From Ruminococcus flavefaciens (lineage in GTDB: Bacteria > Bacillota > Clostridia > Oscillospirales > Ruminococcaceae), in contig NZ_FRCT01000002.1 of the NCBI RefSeq assembly GCF_900143025.1, positions 295,489-359,488 on the forward strand: 64,000 nucleotides of DNA, given 5' to 3'. The notes below the pieces were generated by a model, which saw nothing but the letters and a program-made list of their open reading frames with translations, did not search any database and had not been told where the DNA came from. This document shows positions 41,963 through 51,212 of the stretch, piece by piece (position 1 is the stretch's first letter; the number at the start of each line of letters is the position of its first letter). The position numbers and the translations under genes are program-made.

Positions 41963-44900
41963 CAGTCATTCCCTTTCCGAAGAGTTTCTCGACATACTCC
42001 CTTGCTGTATCAATAAGCTGCTGCGGCTTGTATACAGGAATATATCCTGCCTTGTCGTTGCCGACATCCATTATAAATACCTTATCTTCCTTTGATGCAG
42101 CACCCGCGAAGTCGTCAATGCTATATCTTACCTTGAATTTATCGGTATTTACGAGCCAAGCCTTGTTATCCGACCAAATAACATACATACACGATGCATC
42201 GGTTGAAGGCTTTGAAACAAGAGATGCAGCTTTATTGCTGTCATTTTCGGATATGTTGTTCCTTTCATCGATTCCGAACTCAAGCTTTAAGCTTCTTCCT
42301 GTAAAGCCTTCGTAATTCATCTCATAAAGACACAGATCACGGCATAATACCGCAAATCTTTCTTTGTCAATAGGTACTACCGATATAGGCTCCTGACTTG
42401 TGCCATCAAGTGATACTTTAGCTTTAAGCTCGCCTGTTTCCGCATTAAAGAGTGCAACGCTTCTGTTGCTCAGGAACGCACCTACAGTTGTATCGTCCTG
42501 CCAGAACAGTTTATTCACACTGAGTCCGTCATCATTAGTCAGGTCATAATCCAATTTGGTTCTTTTTCCGTTAGCAAAATCGTATACCTCAATACCGCGG
42601 CTTTCATCTGTAGTGTCGCAGTAGAAAACAACAGCTCTGTCGCCGGAAACTGCTGAAACTCCGTTGCATATCTCCCTTTCCTGCAAAACGTTTATCTCTT
42701 TTTCACCTGACCACATTGAAATAGTTCCGTCAGTGCAAACTCTCAGCAGTTCTCTGTCAGTATTAGTTGTATAATAAACGCTGTTTCCTGACGTTATCAT
42801 TTTCATTGAATTTAACTGGAAATCAAAGCTGCCATTGACCTCCGTGACTTTTCCGCTCGGAACATCTATGATAGCAAGCTTCTTTTCAGTTGAATAATCA
42901 GCCCGCGTTTGATATACAGCAGCTATTATCTTGTTTCCGTCAACAAATTCAGCAGCCGATACAGTATAACCTTTAAGCTCTGCTATATCAGAGCATTTTC
43001 CATCATCTGAACAGTAAATATAGAAATGCTTTACAAGATCATCGTCGGAATAATTATCTGTATCAGGATATTCTGTTGCAGTAATTACAGCGTATTTTCC
43101 GTCCTCACTTACGCTTGAAACATTGTAGTTATGTATATTTTCACCTGCATCTATAGCGTTAAAGAATTGGTTTTTCTGAATATACTGTATGTATGCGGTA
43201 TTTGAATAATCTTCTGAGGTAACATATTTTCCCCTGCTGTAACTACAGAACGATATTCCTGTATTGAAGCTTTGTATCTTGTATGCTCCGTTTCGGCTGA
43301 CATCTCCCAGATAGTTGCTTATGCTAATAACATATTCTTCACCGGTACTTAGTGTAAACATTATAAGTCCGCGTCTGCTGAATGTAACGTCAACTATATT
43401 GCTGTCAAGAGTCAGAGTCTTTATAAGCTTTCCGTTACTGTAATCAAGCATGGATAAAGTCCTGTTCGTAACTACGCCAAGAACGTCGATATCTGCATTT
43501 GTCTCATCTTTATTAAATCTGAACACCTTGCTTCCTGTTACATAATTTACAGGGATATCCGTACTCCACACAGCTTCCTTCATATCAGCGTCCATGCGCT
43601 TGATATTGGCATTATATTGCAGCGCAAATATGTCATTTGTTATTATTACAGGATCGTTGCCTAAGATATTAAGCTCTGCTGTTCTTATGCTGCCCTTTGA
43701 GTATTCAGGAAGAGTCAGACTGCTCTTTTCCTCAAGCTTATGATCCTTGATAGTATAAGCAATCATTTGTTCCTTATCGTTGTTATAGAAATAAACTGTA
43801 TTATCAACTATATCCTGAAGCTCCATGTCCAGGAAAAATCCAAGCATTCCGCTATAAATACCGCTGACATCGACTGTTTCGGTAACCTTTCCAGTTTTAC
43901 AGTCGATAAGCTCCATAAGTATATCATTTCCCGGCATAGCGACACCTGTTGAAGGAATAACATTTTTGCTCTTATAAAACCTTACAATATATTTATCGGT
44001 ATTTGTTACCGAATAATAGCTATATGCTTTCTCTGAAGGTTCTGCGCACCAGATCACCTCACCGGTACCTCCATTAAGCTTCCAGAGCTTACTGTCAGAA
44101 TTATATACATATAGATCACCGCCGGTTCCTGCTTCGTCATCTGAAACATCATGTGTGTAATATGTATATACATTTCCGAAAACAGAGCTTACTTCATAGT
44201 TCAGGACCCCGGGAGCGGCAGTACTGCTGAAATAAGTACCTGTCTTATCGTCGTCTATCTCAAAAATTGCAGTAAGCTTATTTGAACTGCCGTATTCCTT
44301 TGATGAAAAATCACCGTCAGAAGCTGTTATCTTCTTTAAAAGCTTTCCGCTTTCTGCGTCCCAGAAGTAAATACCTGTAGCATCCTGAGAAACAACAGAC
44401 TTTCCTGAGCCCATAAATGATATTTTCTCGATAGCTGTATCGTGCCTTAGAGAAAGCTGAGGTACTGTCTGCTGACTTTTGAACATACCCATTTCACGGG
44501 ATAATGCATATTCAGCCTCAGGTACAATAGGTTTATCTTCACCGTCCGACGGCATAGCTTCAAGTGCCTTCTGAATAGCAGGTATTAAACTGCTGTCCTT
44601 ATACAGCTTTTCGGACTCAGCCGCAAGATGCTCGGAATTCTCAATAAGAAGGTCATTATTCTTCTTTTCGATCTGCTCATTCTGACTTTTTATCTGATCG
44701 TTCTGCTTCTGTATCTGCTTGTTCTTGTTATTGATGGTAAGAGCCGATATAACGCTTATAAGCGTTATAACCGAAAGCACTCCTGATACACCGCCGAAAA
44801 TACGTCTTCTGCGAGCTGCTTCACGACGTTTTTCACGCTGAAAAAGATCGTTGAAATCACACCCCAGTAAAGGAGCAGCAATTCTCAGATACTCGGTATT

Positions 44901-45389
44901 AAGCTTTTTCATCGACTCCTTCAGAGTATCGGCTGTGATATTTGCTGCAAGCGGTTCAACTTCGACCTTTACTGTTGTTTCTTCACCCTTGTCATTTACA
45001 GTCTTGGCCTCTGTATATGTAAGCTGTTCGGGGAAAGCCTCCTTCGGCGGACCTTTTACAAGAAGCGTAATGATATTCTCATTCGTGTTGCCATGAAGCT
45101 CTCGGAATCTCGTTATCTCCTGCAAGCACCACTTTGACTGGTTATACTCAGGTGAACAGATAACGATAAGATATTCCGAACTTTCAACTGCATTCTTTAT
45201 ATCCTCACTCAGATCACTGCTGGACTGTAATTCCGAAACATCTCTGAATATACGCCATTTTTCGCTTTTTGCAGCCATGTTCTTCGGTGGCTTGTAGTTT
45301 TCAAGAAGCTTTTGAAGCTTTTCTGCTGCCTGCATATCAGGCTCAAGATGACGATAGCTTATAAACGCTTTGTATTTGTATTCTGACAT
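41952..45389 (-). CDS. TIR domain-transmembrane-beta-propeller protein
   Basis: 1145 residues from the ATG at 45389 (GGGAG eight bases upstream; an ATG six bases earlier is too close to that site). The N-terminal TIR domain (~1-170) has YKAFISYRH, WRIFRDVSEL and SKWCLQEITRF; Glu91 in the WCxxE position is where TIR NADases have their catalytic residue. A membrane span (~195-216) and a polar coiled coil (NKQIQKQNDQIKSQNEQIEK) lead to a long WD40/quinoprotein-like propeller (~300-1130) with recurring blade motifs such as GIYFWDAESGKLL and LALFNAETGELKAK-type strands. The propeller should be on the far side of the membrane from TIR. A sensor-plus-NAD-cleaving effector is plausible. It has its own promoter and is co-transcribed with the RCK-RyR gene. 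Confidence 0.88.
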   Translation of the reverse strand: MSEYKYKAFISYRHLEPDMQAAEKLQKLLENYKPPKNMAAKSEKWRIFRDVSELQSSSDLSEDIKNAVESSEYLIVICSPEYNQSKWCLQEITRFRELHGNTNENIITLLVKGPPKEAFPEQLTYTEAKTVNDKGEETTVKVEVEPLAANITADTLKESMKKLNTEYLRIAAPLLGCDFNDLFQREKRREAARRRRIFGGVSGVLSVITLISVISALTINNKNKQIQKQNDQIKSQNEQIEKKNNDLLIENSEHLAAESEKLYKDSSLIPAIQKALEAMPSDGEDKPIVPEAEYALSREMGMFKSQQTVPQLSLRHDTAIEKISFMGSGKSVVSQDATGIYFWDAESGKLLKKITASDGDFSSKEYGSSNKLTAIFEIDDDKTGTYFSSTAAPGVLNYEVSSVFGNVYTYYTHDVSDDEAGTGGDLYVYNSDSKLWKLNGGTGEVIWCAEPSEKAYSYYSVTNTDKYIVRFYKSKNVIPSTGVAMPGNDILMELIDCKTGKVTETVDVSGIYSGMLGFFLDMELQDIVDNTVYFYNNDKEQMIAYTIKDHKLEEKSSLTLPEYSKGSIRTAELNILGNDPVIITNDIFALQYNANIKRMDADMKEAVWSTDIPVNYVTGSKVFRFNKDETNADIDVLGVVTNRTLSMLDYSNGKLIKTLTLDSNIVDVTFSRRGLIMFTLSTGEEYVISISNYLGDVSRNGAYKIQSFNTGISFCSYSRGKYVTSEDYSNTAYIQYIQKNQFFNAIDAGENIHNYNVSSVSEDGKYAVITATEYPDTDNYSDDDLVKHFYIYCSDDGKCSDIAELKGYTVSAAEFVDGNKIIAAVYQTRADYSTEKKLAIIDVPSGKVTEVNGSFDFQLNSMKMITSGNSVYYTTNTDRELLRVCTDGTISMWSGEKEINVLQEREICNGVSAVSGDRAVVFYCDTTDESRGIEVYDFANGKRTKLDYDLTNDDGLSVNKLFWQDDTTVGAFLSNRSVALFNAETGELKAKVSLDGTSQEPISVVPIDKERFAVLCRDLCLYEMNYEGFTGRSLKLEFGIDERNNISENDSNKAASLVSKPSTDASCMYVIWSDNKAWLVNTDKFKVRYSIDDFAGAASKEDKVFIMDVGNDKAGYIPVYKPQQLIDTAREYVEKLFGKGMTDEK

Positions 45390-45441
45390 TTTCATATCTC
45401 CCTAAATATATTCGCCGAACTCTCGGCATATTATTACATTT

Positions 45442-45470
45442 ATTCTACCATAATTTTTACTCTTTTTCAA
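45442..45470 (-). promoter_or_regulatory. Promoter of the TIR / RCK-RyR operon
   Basis: On the minus strand, TTGAAA (45470-45465), 17 bp and TAGAAT (45447-45442). The leader contains a small GCCGA-gagt-TCGGC hairpin. Confidence 0.75.
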
Positions 45471-45517
45471 TAGCTGTATCATTGCTTTTGTATATGTTTC
45501 TCATTAATCTTGATGTT

Positions 45518-45546
45518 TTGCTTTTTCGTAAGATATGTGATATAAT
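45518..45546 (+). promoter_or_regulatory. Promoter of the HAD phosphatase gene
   Basis: TTGCTT (45518-45523), 17 bp and TATAAT (45541-45546). Confidence 0.75.
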
Positions 45547-45579
45547 TAATACGAAAAATAATGAAACGAGGAATTATCC

Positions 45580-46146
45580 ATGAATGTTTTTGATTTCGAT
45601 AACACTCTTTATCATGGAGAAAGTGCAGTTGACCTTGCATTATACATGATAAAGACCAATAAAAGAATAATAAAATATCTGCCGTCAATTTTTATCAACC
45701 TTATAAAATATAAGCTATGCATGGTAGAAAAGAAAAAAATGGTCATCGCTATCAACGACTTTTTAAAAAATGCTCTCCGTGACAAGGAGGAGCTTTTTAG
45801 TGCAGTTGAGGGCTTCTGGCAGAAAAACAACTGCAAGCTTGATAAAAATATGCTTAAAAAGATAAAAAAGGACGATGTTATAATCACAGCAGGACCCGAT
45901 TTCCTTATAAATGGTATTCGCGAGCTTCTTAATACTGAAAATATTATTTGTAGCAGAATTGATGACGATAAGATGAAGGTGAAATACCTTAATTTCGGCA
46001 GCAATAAAGTAAGACGTTTTAAGGCTGTTTACAGAAATACTCCCATTAAACGTTTTTACACGGATTCTTTCAACGATAAAGCACTTATGGATATATCAGA
46101 TGAAGTATATATTGTAAAAAAAGGCAGACTAAAAAGAATAAAATAG
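45580..46146 (+). CDS. HAD superfamily phosphatase (IB-like)
   Basis: 188 residues. Motif I is VFDFDNTLYHGES (nucleophile Asp and acid Asp), motif II ITAGPDFL (Ser/Thr replaced by Thr-Ala-Gly), motif III is probably KVRRFKAV (Lys), and motif IV TDSFNDKALMDISDEVY. The cap is a short helical insertion (~20-85) as in phosphoserine-phosphatase-like HADs. Substrate unknown. The start has ACGAGGA upstream. It is convergent with the GH11 gene and shares its terminator. Confidence 0.85.
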   Translation: MNVFDFDNTLYHGESAVDLALYMIKTNKRIIKYLPSIFINLIKYKLCMVEKKKMVIAINDFLKNALRDKEELFSAVEGFWQKNNCKLDKNMLKKIKKDDVIITAGPDFLINGIRELLNTENIICSRIDDDKMKVKYLNFGSNKVRRFKAVYRNTPIKRFYTDSFNDKALMDISDEVYIVKKGRLKRIK

Positions 46147-46174
46147 TCTTTCAGCAATTTTTTATATAAAAGAA

Positions 46175-46212
46175 AAACAGGATCGGAAAATCAATTCCGA
46201 CCCTGTTTTTTT
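46175..46212 (+). terminator. Bidirectional terminator, HAD gene / GH11 gene
   Basis: The stem AACAGG.TCGGAA / TTCCGA.CCTGTT is flanked by A-rich and T-run sequence. Confidence 0.82.
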
Positions 46213-46227
46213 ATGGTAAATTATATC

Positions 46228-48621
46228 TTAGAGACTCTTAACAATACCGAGAAGATATTTCTGGATCAAAAGTGCATCATTTGATGTAAGTCCCTTGGAT
46301 TCCTTATCAACGTCGCCGTTTGCTGAGCCCTGTGCTGTAAGAGCATTTGTATCTGTACCGCCTACAGAATACTTGTTTGGATTAGCAAGTGACTGCATGA
46401 TAAGAACTATATCAGACATATCAACTAAACCGTCACAGTTTGCATCTCCTGCCAAAGTTACATTAAGTTCAGGTGTTGATGTAGTAGTTGTGGAGGTTGT
46501 TGTTTCTTTTGTAGTTGTAGTGGTGGTAGTAGTTGTTGTTGTTGTCGTCGTTGTAGTTGTTGTTGTAACAACAGGAGCTGATGCGGTTACATAATCATCG
46601 ATAACTCCTGCAAAGAAATTACCTATCTTCTTATATCCTGTTCCGTTAGGGTGGAGCTGATCGTTACCGATATCGTTCATACCGTCAAGGCAGCCGTGAA
46701 CGTCAACAAACTTAACGTTCTTTCCCTTGCTTGCGTACTCATCAGCAACCTTCTTTACAGTGCTGTTATAATTTGCAATCTTCTGAGTATTTCCGCCATA
46801 AGCTGTATGCTCGGGAACAGAAGCCAGGAAGATCATACCGTCTGACGGCATATCTGCAAGCATATAATCCAGCATAGAACGCAGGTCAGATGCGCAGGCA
46901 TCCATTGAACGATTAGCAGTAAGATCGTTTGTGCCGATCATAAGGAGTATGATATCAGGCTGAGTTTTCTTAACTACATCGTTGTTCTTGAGCTCATTAT
47001 ATAAGCTTCCTCTGCCGCCCTGCTGCTGTCCCCAGCCGGGTATCTCCTTGATCTGATAGCCGCTGAATCCTGCATGATTATCATCATATGTAATTCCGTT
47101 AGCAGTAGCATTATCTTTTCCGTTAGGACCAACCATATCGATCTTATAGCCCTTCTTTTTCAGTGCATCGTAAAGATACTTTCTGTATCCGCCCTGCTCA
47201 CCGTCACCGTTGGTAATGGAGTCGCCGGCAGGCAGTATCTTTATGGTCTGTTCCTTTGAAATATTGCTTGTTCCCTGCTGCTGATTATTATTCTCGCCAG
47301 TACCTGAAGCAGTACCGCCTACTTTGCCGCCGCCTGTAACAACAGATGAACCCTTGCCTGACTTTGATACCTGAACCGAGTCAATATAGAAATCACAAAG
47401 AGCACCTGAATCCTGAGGCGTTTCGATATAAAGCAGCATATCACCTGAATTATCCGGGATAGTAAATTCTGCGTTTTCAAGCTTTGTCCATTCACCGCTC
47501 TTAGTGTCGGCTGTTGCAATGCTTGTATATGATGCTCCATTGCCGTCACCCTGCTGAAGGGACATCTGCATTGTTACTGGACTGCCTGACTTCTGAAGAA
47601 CAGCAGCACTGAAGCTGTATGTCTGACCCGGTACAAATGCACTCGAATCAAGAGATATAGCGCAACCATTCCACTCGTTTGCTCTGTCTGTTACGAAAAG
47701 CGACTTGCTGCCGTCATAGTAGTTGTCGGAATCAGTTGCAACTGACGCATCTCCTCTGCCCGACCAGTCGTCCTTTCCGCTCTCAAATGTGCTTGTAAAG
47801 TAATCGCCGTTCTTGTCAGGCTCAACTGTTGGCGTTGGTGTTTGTGTTGTATTTCCTTCACCTGTATCGCCGTCAATACCGTCAGGATATACCCTTACAC
47901 TCTTAACATTTGCAGAACCGCTGGATCTATAGCCCTCTATATTAAGTGACACTTCATAAAGAGTACCTGTCATATCGAGTCCGGCTTTCTGCCATGCATC
48001 AAAATGCTTGCCTACATGGATAGTGCCTGACATATTGTTTGTTTTATTGTTCTGGGAACCGCTTGTCTTACGAACGCTCCAGTACTGATTAAATGTTTTT
48101 GTACCGTCAAGCGATGGTGCATTATAACGAGTCGAAAGGAAAATATCGTAGGTATTACCGTCAAGAGTTACCGTACCTTTGTTCTGGCCTTCATTTCCTG
48201 GTGGTCTCCAGTCGCCCCAGCCCTCTACGATATAATACTCAACAAGAGGACTTCTTGTCCAGCCGTATACGCACATATACGAATTTCCCTTTGGAGTGTA
48301 CTCAACATCATAAGTAAGAGTTATATCGCTGCCTATGCTCTTATAATTCTTCTTCAATTTGTCGTAGTTTTTGCCCATACGAGCAAGGAAGTTTTCGATA
48401 CCTGTCCAGGAACAGCTAAATGAACCGTTTTTACCGGGGGTCATTGATACATTTCCCTTGTAAGCCTGATTCCACATCTCATAGTCATAGCCGTCAATGT
48501 TTCCCGTATCCTGCTGGTCATCTGCATTAGCGACCATAGAAGGAACCATAGGAGTGCTTGCAGCGATCATTACAGCTGTCGTACACGCTGAAATGATCTT
48601 TTTAAAAAAGCTTTTTTTCAT
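46228..48621 (-). CDS. Bifunctional cellulosomal xylanase (GH11)-CBM22-acetyl xylan esterase (CE3)-dockerin
   Basis: 797 residues. A signal peptide (~1-33) is followed by a GH11 xylanase (~35-245) with catalytic Glu residues in PLVEYYIVEGWG and in LNIEGYRSSGSANV; a CBM22-like xylan-binding module (~272-425, STFESGKDDWSGRGD); an SGNH-type CE3 esterase (~458-665) with the Ser in LPAGDSITNG, block GTND, and the Asp/His in GNDQLHPNG; a poly-Thr linker (~672-710); and a C-terminal dockerin (~722-797, GDANCDGLVDMSD and GDVDKESKGLTSND). It cuts the xylan backbone and removes acetyl groups in one polypeptide, docking into the cellulosome. Start chosen by ATG before the signal peptide. Confidence 0.94.
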   Translation of the reverse strand: MKKSFFKKIISACTTAVMIAASTPMVPSMVANADDQQDTGNIDGYDYEMWNQAYKGNVSMTPGKNGSFSCSWTGIENFLARMGKNYDKLKKNYKSIGSDITLTYDVEYTPKGNSYMCVYGWTRSPLVEYYIVEGWGDWRPPGNEGQNKGTVTLDGNTYDIFLSTRYNAPSLDGTKTFNQYWSVRKTSGSQNNKTNNMSGTIHVGKHFDAWQKAGLDMTGTLYEVSLNIEGYRSSGSANVKSVRVYPDGIDGDTGEGNTTQTPTPTVEPDKNGDYFTSTFESGKDDWSGRGDASVATDSDNYYDGSKSLFVTDRANEWNGCAISLDSSAFVPGQTYSFSAAVLQKSGSPVTMQMSLQQGDGNGASYTSIATADTKSGEWTKLENAEFTIPDNSGDMLLYIETPQDSGALCDFYIDSVQVSKSGKGSSVVTGGGKVGGTASGTGENNNQQQGTSNISKEQTIKILPAGDSITNGDGEQGGYRKYLYDALKKKGYKIDMVGPNGKDNATANGITYDDNHAGFSGYQIKEIPGWGQQQGGRGSLYNELKNNDVVKKTQPDIILLMIGTNDLTANRSMDACASDLRSMLDYMLADMPSDGMIFLASVPEHTAYGGNTQKIANYNSTVKKVADEYASKGKNVKFVDVHGCLDGMNDIGNDQLHPNGTGYKKIGNFFAGVIDDYVTASAPVVTTTTTTTTTTTTTTTTTTTKETTTSTTTTSTPELNVTLAGDANCDGLVDMSDIVLIMQSLANPNKYSVGGTDTNALTAQGSANGDVDKESKGLTSNDALLIQKYLLGIVKSL

Positions 48622-48718
48622 GTTGGATATTCCTCACTTTCTAATATATATTTTTTCAGGGAAGAATTCAAAAACGTTTATGTTTTTGCGAACATTCTCT
48701 TCCTCTGATCTCATACTA

Positions 48719-48747
48719 ATTATACACCAGTTTTGTTCATGCTTCAA
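48719..48747 (-). promoter_or_regulatory. Promoter of the GH11-CE3 gene
   Basis: On the minus strand, TTGAAG (48747-48742), 17 bp and TATAAT (48724-48719). The ~90-nt leader has a CAAAAAC / GTTTTTG hairpin. Confidence 0.72.
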
Positions 48748-48800
48748 GTCATTTATTGCCCTGAAATGAACATTTTTGCTAATTTTTCACTAAATATTGT

Positions 48801-48835
48801 AAAAAATCCCTTCAAGAAATACACTCGAAGGGACT
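48801..48835 (-). terminator. Terminator of the EAL protein gene
   Basis: The stem TCCCTTC / GAAGGGA is followed by TTTTTT on the minus strand. Confidence 0.8.
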
Positions 48836-48871
48836 TTATACAATCAGACAATATCAAAAAATATAAAACGT

Positions 48872-50842
48872 TTAATTATTGAAAGACTTTGTTTCAATAA
48901 GCTTTATAAAATCATCTCTTGCAATAGGTTTTGAAAAATAATATCCCTGCATATAATCGCAGCCCAGCTTTTTCAGAATATTTATCTGTGATTCGGTCTC
49001 AACTCCTTCCATAAGTGCTCTTTTGTCCATTTTATGAATCATTTCAATAAGTGTTACAAGCAATGTCATTCCATGCACGCTTTTCTCCGAATTCCAAAGA
49101 ATACTCTTATCTATCTTGATTATATCAACTCCAAGTGAAAAAAGTGATGTCATATTTGAATAGCCCGTTCCGTAATCATCAATGGAAAATCTGAACCCTT
49201 CTTTTTTTAGACGATCTATCACCTCGGCAAGATGCGTGTAATCCTTAGCCGCAACTGACTCTGTTATTTCAAAATTGATCATGTTTTTGAGAACAGATTC
49301 AGCCTCAACCACACTGCTGATATGCTCCGCAAAGCCTTCCTTCATACACTCCTGCACAGAAAGATTTACGTTTATGCAGGTCATACCGTTTTTTTCAGGA
49401 ATACCCGTATAAATGAACCTGCATACTTCTTTCAGAACAAATTCGTCGATACGGTCTATAATACCGAGCTGTTCCGCTATAGGGATAAATTCATCGGGAT
49501 ATATCAATCCCATTTTTTCATCATTCATACGAAGAAGTGCTTCTGCTCCGTGAAGTGTTTTATCAATGTTGTATGTAGGCTGATAATACACCTCAAAGCT
49601 CCCATGCTCCAAACCGTTTGTAACAGCCTTTTCAACAGCCGCACGGCGAATGACCCAGTCAAGGGATTTTCCGTCTATTATCCTTTCCTGTACACGTTCG
49701 GGTATCGGACATTCTGCGATATATATTACCTCCTCGGCGTTTTTAGCTCGTTCGGGCATTCGCACAAGAAGTATCCTTACAGAAAGGAATATATCTGTTC
49801 CGTTGATTTTCCAAGCAGCGCCAAAACGTGAAAGTACTTTCTTTGCAAGCTGCTGTGATTTTTCGTCTGTAAAGCCATACAACGCAACAGCAAATCTGCC
49901 GTGACCCAAGTAATAAATATAATGCTGCTTTACAACAGTTCCAAGATAATCAGAAACAGATCGTATGATAACATCTCTGTTCATTTTACCATAGACAACA
50001 GTATTCGCCGTCTTATCAAATCTTATACCGCGTACTATCATTATCTGTACAGGTATATGATTTTTCAGTGTTGCTTTCATATCAACTAAAAAAGCTGCGG
50101 AATTATACGCATTCAGCTCAACGTCCTTACGGTCATCTTCGTTTTCTATAAAAAGAAGTGCACCAGAAAATCCGACAGACTCCAAGAGTACCTCCACGCG
50201 AAAATTCATATAAAAGAGCTGTATAATTACTCCGCTCATTGCTAAGAAAAAACATACAGCAATAGAACGCTTACGGCTTTTTGTAAGGATATTCCACGAC
50301 ATCATTACCAGTATGAAGGCTGCAAAGCTCCAAAAACCAGACAATAAGTATATAAAAATATACTCGCCCCATGCCCTGTGGAATTGTCTTCCGCTTGTAT
50401 AGTACCAGCACCAGTTTGTAAGCGGGTTAAATGCGATAACAAGCTCTGATATAATAACAACCGCCCACAGTGCGATACTTCTGATATAACCTAAAGATGA
50501 CTGTGATGCCTGCCGCTTAAATTCTATTTTTACATTTCTGCCTACAACGAAAGACAGATAATAAAACAGCGCAGGTGCTATCAAACTATGACTTAGGAAA
50601 TAAATATATTTGGATAAACGCGAAATAAAAAATATACGTTCAGAAATCATTACGTCCTCTGATGCACGTATATTTACAAGCTCGCAGATCGCATTAACGG
50701 AAAGAAGTGAAAGCAGCAGGATAAAAATACGATTCTGGGTTTTTTTCGTATGTCCGTCCATAATTGTATAAACAAGATTTGCAAGGCAAATCATTAATGC
50801 AGAGAGAGCGATTCCAAAACTTAAATCAGTATAAATAACCAT
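48872..50842 (-). CDS. Membrane EAL-domain protein (c-di-GMP phosphodiesterase candidate)
   Basis: 656 residues from the ATG at 50842 (a GGGGGG site upstream; the TTG one codon earlier is less likely). About seven to eight N-terminal membrane spans (~1-235) form a sensor, then a region (~245-385) resembling a degenerate GGDEF domain with no GGDEF signature, then an EAL domain (~395-650). The catalytic motifs appear intact: AEALLRM, CINVNLS, NFEITES, IDDYGTGYS, IKIDKS, EGVETE and QGYYFSKP. It should hydrolyse c-di-GMP, possibly linking surface attachment or motility to a membrane signal. It lies between two cellulosomal genes. Confidence 0.9.
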   Translation of the reverse strand: MVIYTDLSFGIALSALMICLANLVYTIMDGHTKKTQNRIFILLLSLLSVNAICELVNIRASEDVMISERIFFISRLSKYIYFLSHSLIAPALFYYLSFVVGRNVKIEFKRQASQSSLGYIRSIALWAVVIISELVIAFNPLTNWCWYYTSGRQFHRAWGEYIFIYLLSGFWSFAAFILVMMSWNILTKSRKRSIAVCFFLAMSGVIIQLFYMNFRVEVLLESVGFSGALLFIENEDDRKDVELNAYNSAAFLVDMKATLKNHIPVQIMIVRGIRFDKTANTVVYGKMNRDVIIRSVSDYLGTVVKQHYIYYLGHGRFAVALYGFTDEKSQQLAKKVLSRFGAAWKINGTDIFLSVRILLVRMPERAKNAEEVIYIAECPIPERVQERIIDGKSLDWVIRRAAVEKAVTNGLEHGSFEVYYQPTYNIDKTLHGAEALLRMNDEKMGLIYPDEFIPIAEQLGIIDRIDEFVLKEVCRFIYTGIPEKNGMTCINVNLSVQECMKEGFAEHISSVVEAESVLKNMINFEITESVAAKDYTHLAEVIDRLKKEGFRFSIDDYGTGYSNMTSLFSLGVDIIKIDKSILWNSEKSVHGMTLLVTLIEMIHKMDKRALMEGVETESQINILKKLGCDYMQGYYFSKPIARDDFIKLIETKSFNN

Positions 50843-50845
50843 CAA

Positions 50846-51130
50846 TATCCCCCCGGCTATTTAAAAATATAAATCTTCCGCTTAAATAAAAACAAATTTC
50901 ATGGTTAAATATGATGGAAGATATGTTGATAAAATATAAGATTTTTTTGTGATTATACCATATTTTTGTACTCTTTGTCAAGTTTTGACAGTCCAGAAAA
51001 ATATTTCATTTATCATATTCAAACCAAATATAATCGAAATATTTTATAATGATATTTCAGCTTTGTGCATATATAACAATATTATCGCCCATTTCTAAGC
51101 ACAATGCTACAAAAAACACCTCAGCCGTAT
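50846..51130. other. AT-rich divergent intergenic region, no gene seen
   Basis: This is the first part of the space between the EAL gene and the dockerin-CotH gene. It is A+T rich and ORF-free, with no terminator; the EAL promoter must lie here, but I could not place it with confidence. Confidence 0.5.
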
Positions 51131-51132
51131 TC

Positions 51133-51154
51133 TTTTAAGATTATTTTAAGATTA
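51133..51154 (+). promoter_or_regulatory. Tandem 11-bp direct repeat upstream of the dockerin-CotH gene
   Basis: TTTTAAGATTA is repeated twice with no gap, so the copies lie one helical turn apart on the same face, as in OmpR/PhoB-type response-regulator sites. It is about 60 bp upstream of the ATG. Confidence 0.5.
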
Positions 51155-51212
51155 ATTCACTATTATGCAATCATATGTTAAATATAATTTTACTTTTTTA
51201 GGAGGACGTAAA

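Noticed and set aside
46295..46594. Plus-strand open frame rich in Val
   Set aside because: It is the complement of the poly-Thr linker and dockerin of the GH11 gene.
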